From the NCBI GenBank assembly GCA_016781885.1, contig JADDPM010000074.1, positions 1-10,547 of the forward strand: DNA of 10,547 nt, in the 5' to 3' direction. Source of the DNA: Rubrobacter sp. Lineage in GTDB: Bacteria > Actinomycetota > Rubrobacteria > Rubrobacterales > Rubrobacteraceae. The notes under the pieces were generated by a model. That model was not told the origin of the DNA. It was given only the letters and a program-made list of their open reading frames with translations, and made no database searches. Positions within the stretch are counted from its first letter, which is position 1. Each line of letters opens with the position of its first letter. Positions 6,649-10,547 of this stretch are shown here, piece by piece. Both the position numbers and the translations under genes were made by a program.

Positions 6649-7650
6649 TTAGAACGGTCGGCCCGCAGCGACGCTGCACGGAGCCTCGAGGTACCCCTTC
6701 ATCTCGTCGTCTAGCTTGAGCAGCGTGATGCTGAATCCCGCCATCTCCAGCGAGGTCATGTACTCCCCGACGTAGGGCCTACCCCAGACCTGCACCCCCT
6801 CGCGCTTGAGGACATCAGCAACGTGAGCGTAGGCAAGGTAGAGCTCCATTATGGGCGTCGCTCCGAGCCCGTTGACCATCACAGCAACCTCGGAGCCCGA
6901 GAAATTTACGGTATCACCGAGGATTTTGCCCAGCATCTCGTCCACTATCTGGTCCGCGGGCTCTATCTTCTTGCGCTCTACGCCGGGCTCACCATGGATG
7001 CCCATCCCGATCTCCATCTCCTCGTCGCCGATCTCGAAGATCGGCTCGCCGGACTCCGGCGGGATACAGCTCGTGAGCGCCATGCCCATGCTGCGCATGT
7101 TGGCGTTTGCCCTCTGCGCTATCTCCTTGACGCCCGCGAGGTCCTTGCCGTCTTGGGCCGCAGCCCCGGCTATCTTATGCACGAAGATCGTGCCCGCGAT
7201 TCCGCGCCGTCCCGCCGTGAACGTCGAGTCCTCGACCGCCACGTCGTCGTTGGTGACGACGTAATCCGTCTGTATCCCCTCAGCGTCGGCCAACTCCCCG
7301 GCCATCTCGAAATTTAGGACGTCACCAGTGTAATTCTTCACCACGTAGAATACCCCGGCCCCACCGTCCACCGCTTTAGTAGCTTCGAGCATCTGCTCAG
7401 GGGTCGGGCTCGTAAAGACCGCGCCCGCGCAAGCGGCATCGAGCATGCCGAAGCCTACATAGCCGCCGTGGGTAGGCTCGTGTCCCGAGCCGCCGCCGGA
7501 GACGAGGGCGACCTTGTTTTGAACCGGGGCGTCGGCCCGGACGACGACGCCGAAGTCATGGATCACGCGGATCAGGCCTGAGTGAGCCAACTCCATACCT
7601 CTTAGCATCTCCGCGACCACCCGCTCCGGAGCGTTGATGATCTTCTTCAT
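6649..7650 (-). CDS. dhaK: dihydroxyacetone kinase substrate-binding subunit DhaK
   Basis: Binds dihydroxyacetone covalently as a hemiaminal on a histidine and accepts the phosphate from DhaL-ATP, producing dihydroxyacetone phosphate. 333 aa, full length. ATG at 7650 is preceded by GGAAAGGAAGAG. Key residues are His57 in SGGGSGHEPTHGGY, Asp110 in KNYTGDVLNFEM, and substrate-linking His219 in MEIGMGIHGEPG. They match E. coli His56, Asp109 and His218 shifted by one. TAGRRG (146-151), ALTSC (191-195) and the C-terminal YVGEYMTSLEMAG are also family-typical. The ordered N- and C-terminal ends show no truncation. A 20-bp tandem repeat precedes its ribosome-binding site and a glpK remnant lies upstream. 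No DhaR- or DhaQ-type regulator is in the window. Confidence 0.96.
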   Translation of the reverse strand: MKKIINAPERVVAEMLRGMELAHSGLIRVIHDFGVVVRADAPVQNKVALVSGGGSGHEPTHGGYVGFGMLDAACAGAVFTSPTPEQMLEATKAVDGGAGVFYVVKNYTGDVLNFEMAGELADAEGIQTDYVVTNDDVAVEDSTFTAGRRGIAGTIFVHKIAGAAAQDGKDLAGVKEIAQRANANMRSMGMALTSCIPPESGEPIFEIGDEEMEIGMGIHGEPGVERKKIEPADQIVDEMLGKILGDTVNFSGSEVAVMVNGLGATPIMELYLAYAHVADVLKREGVQVWGRPYVGEYMTSLEMAGFSITLLKLDDEMKGYLEAPCSVAAGRPF

Positions 7651-7658
7651 CTCTTCCT

Positions 7659-7699
7659 TTCCCTACCTTAGCTTAGTCCTTCCCTACCCTAGCTTAGCC
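7659..7699. repeat. imperfect 20/21-bp tandem repeat upstream of dhaK
   Basis: On the plus strand TTCCCTACCTTAGCTTAGTCC (7659-7679) is followed directly by TTCCCTACCCTAGCTTAGCC (7680-7699). On the minus strand, the direction of dhaK, each copy carries CTAAGCTA(A/G)GGTAGGGAA, so the purine-rich GGTAGGGAA stretch near the ribosome-binding site is doubled. It could be a slippage duplication in the leader or a pair of operator half-sites. The sequence alone does not decide. Confidence 0.6.
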
Positions 7700-7741
7700 T
7701 ATTCTAGCGGCGAGTCGACAACTTCGCGGGCCTTTTCTTGA

Positions 7742-8064
7742 TCACTCTACAGCCTCCTGCCAGCACGCGTACAGCTTGTTCCGCTGCTTCTCATCCACCT
7801 GCGGCTCGAAGCGAGGCGCGAGCTTCCTTTTGCGCCGAGCTCCTCGTGGCTCTTCCAGAAACTGGTGGCGAGTCTCGCCGGTAATCCGCGACCAGTGCGC
7901 TGGTTTCTGTAAGTTTCTGTAATCTTCGGCACCTCGACCGGAACCCCAAGGATGTCTGCCTGGAACTGCATCAGCCATGTGTTCGCGACCATCCAGCCGT
8001 CTTCCTAGAGCTCCTTGAGCGTCATGAGCCCCGAGTCTTTCTCCATGGAGGTCACGACATCCTT
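7742..8064 (-). pseudogene. glpK: C-terminal remnant of glycerol kinase (glpK)
   Basis: Minus-strand translation across frames gives KDVVTSMEKDSGLMTLKEL, a TAG at 8007-8005, EDGWMVANTWLMQFQADILG and VPVEVPKITET. Then come the shifted pieces LATSFWKSHEEL and KRKLAPRFEPQVDEKQRNKL with YACWQEAVE, ending at TGA 7744-7742. This is the C-terminal fifth of GlpK (family text near LRVDGG...N.LMQFQADILG.PV.RP...ETTALGAAYLAGLA.GFW and F.P.MDE..R..LY.GW..AV). The TALGAAYLAG block is broken by a 10-bp duplication and a further indel. The N-terminal ATPase core is absent. Its place between ptsI and dhaK on the same strand suggests an ancestral glycerol and dihydroxyacetone kinase operon. It is nonfunctional. 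Confidence 0.8.
7903..7922. repeat. 10-bp perfect tandem duplication that breaks the glpK frame
   Basis: GTTTCTGTAA occurs twice back to back (7903-7912 and 7913-7922). It lies where GlpK would read ETTALGAAY, and it adds one extra unit not divisible by three. Past the duplication, one frame reads ETSALVADY, close to the expected text, which identifies the duplication as a frameshifting event. Confidence 0.75.
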
Positions 8065-8234
8065 TCAACGAACCTGCAGGGTATCCGAGCGGTTTCTCGG
8101 TCACGTCCTTGACATAGTTGGCATAGGTGTCTCTTTTTTAAGTCCAGTCGGGTGTATCCGCAGTTGACGCACCGGCTGACGCGCAGATGCTCGGATAGAT
8201 ACAGCAGGTCGTGTCAGTCCTCTACGCGCTTCAT
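8052..8234 (-). pseudogene. small CxxC/CxxC ORF overlapping the ptsI stop, with an early in-frame TGA
   Basis: ATG 8234-8232 overlaps the ptsI stop in the sequence ATGA, an arrangement typical of translationally coupled genes. It would read MKRVED, a TGA at codon 7 (8216-8214), then HDLLYLSEHLRVSRCVNCGY, TRLDLKKRHLCQLCQGRD and more, to TGA 8054-8052 (60 codons). Cys-Val-Asn-Cys and Cys-Gln-Leu-Cys are spaced like a small zinc ribbon or zinc knuckle. The codon-7 TGA may come from TGG (Trp) by a single change. I do not recognise the family. It could be a dead zinc-ribbon gene, a chance open frame, or part of one lengthened by mutation. Its end meets the glpK remnant. About half of the ORF has no other explanation. 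Confidence 0.35.
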
Positions 8235-9862
8235 AGTCCGGAGATTATCTTCTTGACCCTCGGAATGGCAGGGGCGCTCATGCTCAGCTCGGTGACACCA
8301 AGCTCGATGAGCTTCGGTACCATGGCGGGTTCCCCGGCCGCCTCTCCGCACACTCCAACCCAGATCCCCGCTTCCCGCGCCGCTTCGCATGTGCGTCCTA
8401 TGAGGGACAGCACAGCGGGATGATCGGCGCTTTGCAGACGCCTCAGGCGCTCATTGCCCCTGTCCGCGGCCAGGGTGTACTGAATCAAATCGTTGGTCCC
8501 GATGGAGAAGAAGGAGACCTCCGGAGCGATGTCAGCAGCGCAGATCGCGGCCGCAGGAGTCTCGACCATCACCCCGATCTCGACCTCATTGAATCGGGAT
8601 CCCTCGTTTTCGAGCTCTCTGCGGCACTCTTCGAGGACCTTCTTAGCGGCGCGCAGCTCGTCGGCGTCCACAACCATTGGAAACATTATTTTTAGGTTTC
8701 CGTGTGTCGCCGCCCGCAGGATCGCGCGGAGTTGTGGCTTGAACAGCTCCGGCGTGTCCAGGCTCATCCGAATGCCCCGCCAGCCCAGGAACGGGTTCTC
8801 CTCCTCGGGCTGGTCCACACCCGGGAGGTCCTTGTCCCCGCCCACGTCCAGCGTGCGGATGATGACGGGCTTCTCTCCGAACGACTTGACCACTTTACGG
8901 TAGGCCTCGTACTGCTCTTCCTCCGTCGGTAACTCGGGCCGCTCCATGAACAGGAACTCTGTGCGGAAGAGCCCCACGCCCTCCGCTCCTCGTTCAAGAG
9001 CGCCCTCTGCCTCTTGCGCCGAGCCGATGTTTGCCACCACCTCGATGCGGCGCCCTTCGCGAGTCCGAACCTGACCATGCTTGTATTCTTTGAGCAGGGC
9101 GGCTTCCGCAGCGATGTTCTTCTGTTTCTCCTCGAATGAGGAGATTGTGGCCGGATCCGGGTCGACCACTGCGTAGCCCTCGGCACCGTCCAGGGCTACG
9201 ACTTCGGCTGCAAGCGCCTCTTCCAGCGCCCTTCCGACGCCGACCACCGCTGGTAGGCCCATTGAGCGGGCCATAATCGAGACGTGAGAGGTGCGCGACC
9301 CTTCGGCGATGACGAAACCCAAGGCCATGCCTTTGGGAATGTTGACCGTATCCGATGGGGCGAGGTTGCGGGCCAGTACCACGGAGGGCTTGTCGAGCAT
9401 CTCGATTCCGGCGTCCTCGCCACCCATAATCTCGGCAGCGATTTGGTATGCCACGTCGCGGACGTCCTCGGCGCGAGCGGAGAGGTACTCATCCTCAGTA
9501 GCGGCGAACATTTCGGCGAACTCTTCGCCCACTGAGATTACGGCAGCCTCTGGGCTTTGCAGGTCCCTTACCCGCTCCTCGACCCCAGAATGTAGCTCAG
9601 GGTCCTCTGCCATCTCCACGTGCGCGTCGAAGATCCCGGCCTCCCCCTCGCCCCCCGATTCCCGGAGCCCGTCCGCCGTCTCTGAGAGCTTTCGCACCAC
9701 GGCCTTTACAGCATTTCGGAAGCTTTCCAGTTCCTCCCCGACTACATCTTCGGAGATGTTCTCGCGCTCGGGCTTCAGGTCGCCGGGGACATACGCGAAG
9801 GCTGGTCCGATGGCGATCCCTTCAGAGGCTGCGACGCCAGTAAGCCTCACGTAATCTTTCAT
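8231..9862 (-). CDS. ptsI: phosphoenolpyruvate-protein phosphotransferase (PTS Enzyme I)
   Basis: Autophosphorylates from PEP and passes the phosphoryl group to HPr, the first step of the PTS, in the cytosol. 543 aa, ATG at 9862, four bases after the ptsH stop (translational coupling; the ribosome-binding site is weak). The N-terminal domain includes GVAASEGIAIGPA (9-21) and the swivelling phosphohistidine block GSRTSHVSIMARS with His193. The C-terminal PEP-binding barrel shows GVGLFRTEFLFMER (295-308), RTLDVGGDKDLP (336-347), NPFLGWRGIR (356-365), GVMVETPAA (430-438), FSIGTNDLIQYTLAADRGN (452-470) and catalytic Cys505 in WVGVCGEAAG. All expected domains are present, at slightly below the roughly 570 aa typical length. 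With ptsH it supplies DhaM. No EII permease gene is visible. Confidence 0.97.
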   Translation of the reverse strand: MKDYVRLTGVAASEGIAIGPAFAYVPGDLKPERENISEDVVGEELESFRNAVKAVVRKLSETADGLRESGGEGEAGIFDAHVEMAEDPELHSGVEERVRDLQSPEAAVISVGEEFAEMFAATEDEYLSARAEDVRDVAYQIAAEIMGGEDAGIEMLDKPSVVLARNLAPSDTVNIPKGMALGFVIAEGSRTSHVSIMARSMGLPAVVGVGRALEEALAAEVVALDGAEGYAVVDPDPATISSFEEKQKNIAAEAALLKEYKHGQVRTREGRRIEVVANIGSAQEAEGALERGAEGVGLFRTEFLFMERPELPTEEEQYEAYRKVVKSFGEKPVIIRTLDVGGDKDLPGVDQPEEENPFLGWRGIRMSLDTPELFKPQLRAILRAATHGNLKIMFPMVVDADELRAAKKVLEECRRELENEGSRFNEVEIGVMVETPAAAICAADIAPEVSFFSIGTNDLIQYTLAADRGNERLRRLQSADHPAVLSLIGRTCEAAREAGIWVGVCGEAAGEPAMVPKLIELGVTELSMSAPAIPRVKKIISGL

Positions 9863-9866
9863 GAGA

Positions 9867-10124
9867 CTACTGCTTCGCTGAGATGAGGTCCGTCAAGGAG
9901 TCCACGGCCTCTTCGGCATCCTCGCCTTCGGCACGGATGGTCACTCTGTCGCCCTGCTTGGCGCCCAGGGCCATAACCTTGAGCGGGCTCTTCGCGTTGG
10001 CCTCGCGCCCGCCTTTGATCACCACGACCTCCGAAGCGAACCGCTTCGCCTCTTTGACGAACTGGGCCGCAGGCCGGGCGTGAAGCCCCTCCTCCGGTCC
10101 GATCGTCGCCTCCCTCTCTGGCAT
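9867..10124 (-). CDS. ptsH: phosphocarrier protein HPr
   Basis: Small cytosolic carrier that relays phosphate from Enzyme I to EIIA-type domains, here most likely DhaM. 85 aa, the typical length. ATG at 10124, with a strong GGGAGG about four bases upstream. The active site is visible as GLHARPAA with His15 and Arg17. The regulatory-serine region reads NAKSPLKVMALG with Ser46 in the position used by HPr kinase in Firmicutes. A proline follows it and no hprK gene is in the window, so serine control is uncertain. First gene of the cluster, with ptsI starting four bases after its stop. I found no promoter of convincing spacing in 10125-10247, which also holds no recognisable gene. Confidence 0.97.
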   Translation of the reverse strand: MPEREATIGPEEGLHARPAAQFVKEAKRFASEVVVIKGGREANAKSPLKVMALGAKQGDRVTIRAEGEDAEEAVDSLTDLISAKQ

Positions 10125-10247
10125 GACGCCTCCCTTCTATTTGCTTCCGGCCTTCACCAAAATTCCCCGCTAGCACACATTACCTTAGGCGACGCTTGCT
10201 TCTCCTATTCTACGCCCTTCAAAATTCACAGGCCTTTGTCGCCCAGA

Positions 10248-10479
10248 GACGAGTGTTGCCGCGAGGCCTTGAGGAAGAGGGGCATCACCCCACGCATCGC
10301 TCGGCGCTGCGTCGAGCCCAGCGAAAGGCTGGGACGGCACCGGTGGGTGACGGGGAGGACTTTGTCGCGGCTGAACCGCTATCGGCGGCTGAAGCGCGCT
10401 ACGAGCGGCGGGCAGACATCCACCAGGCGTTCCTCGAGTTGGGTTGTGCACTAATCTGCAGGAACCATGTGAAGCGGTC
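10248..10479 (+). pseudogene. IS5-type transposase C-terminal remnant
   Basis: The plus strand reads DECCREALRKRGITPRIARR, then CVEPSERLGRHRWVTGRTLS and RLNRYRRLK. After a shift of frame near 10392 it continues ARYERRADIHQAFLELGCA and LICRNHVKRS. From memory this is the conserved C-terminus of many actinobacterial IS5-family transposases (family text near RRGI.PRIARRG..SSERLGRHRWVVERTLSWLNRYRRL..RYERRADIH.AFL.LGCALIC). The usual catalytic Glu in VVERT is replaced here (VTGRT), and the frame is broken, so it is inactive. The element's 5' part is missing upstream of 10248. Past about 10479 the frame stays open to the window edge without further similarity. Confidence 0.75.
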
Positions 10480-10547
10480 TTACTATGGGCACCTGGCAAC
10501 GCTCGGGAAAGGCGTGCTACGAAGCGTCTTCGTCCTCCCGACACCCT

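Noticed and set aside
6467..6679. A functional 70-aa gene overlapping the end of dhaK
   Set aside because: The recognisable part is only the extreme C-terminal portion of an acyl-CoA synthetase, and the upstream residues are dhaK read in another frame.
9859..10176. 105-codon minus ORF overlapping ptsH
   Set aside because: It is another frame of ptsH, rich in G and R.
10185..10544. Minus-strand ORF at the right edge
   Set aside because: It is the complement of the IS5-type transposase remnant and shows no family text of its own.
1..10547. CRISPR array, toxin-antitoxin pair, defence island or biosynthetic cluster
   Set aside because: No spaced repeats of CRISPR type and no recognisable nuclease, toxin, defence or biosynthetic domain in any convincing ORF. 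The repeats seen are two-copy tandems or short inverted repeats.

Overview
The window comes from a high-GC bacterium. The strongly GC-biased codons, the GTG and TTG starts and the gene families suggest a deep-branching actinobacterium; Rubrobacter is my impression from memory, not something verified here. It holds seven intact genes, and much of the space between them is decayed coding sequence: transposase pieces and broken ends of once-functional genes.

Layout. Positions 1-700 (+) hold a DDE transposase remnant and a broken multi-pass membrane protein gene. Positions 830-2183 (+) hold a promoter candidate, a leader and a DEAD-box RNA helicase. Positions 2514-3554 (-) hold a YheT-type alpha/beta hydrolase, convergent with the helicase. 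Positions 3885-5432 look like a worn integration hotspot: the 3' half of a tRNA-Ala(UGC) gene carrying a 7-7-7 bp inverted repeat over its anticodon loop (a likely tyrosine-recombinase core site), nearby AT-rich repeats, a probable regulator C-terminus, and two IS630-type transposase halves on opposite strands.

Positions 5433-10124 (-) hold the main functional unit, read from right to left: ptsH (HPr), ptsI (Enzyme I), a short CxxC/CxxC ORF with an early stop, a glycerol kinase C-terminal remnant, dhaK, an acyl-CoA synthetase C-terminal remnant, dhaL and dhaM. The intact genes make a complete phosphorelay: PEP to Enzyme I (His193) to HPr (His15) to DhaM (His9) to ADP bound on DhaL, and finally to dihydroxyacetone held on DhaK (His219). 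The product is dihydroxyacetone phosphate, which enters glycolysis. No sugar-specific EII gene is visible, so HPr and Enzyme I here may mainly serve DhaM. The glpK remnant suggests the locus once also phosphorylated glycerol directly.

Positions 10248-10547 (+) hold the C-terminal end of an IS5-type transposase with a frameshift, upstream of ptsH.

I found no convincing new defence or biosynthetic system. The most informative signals are the tRNA-derived recombination site, the gene-end debris lodged inside the pts-dha locus, and the small CxxC ORF whose start overlaps the ptsI stop.
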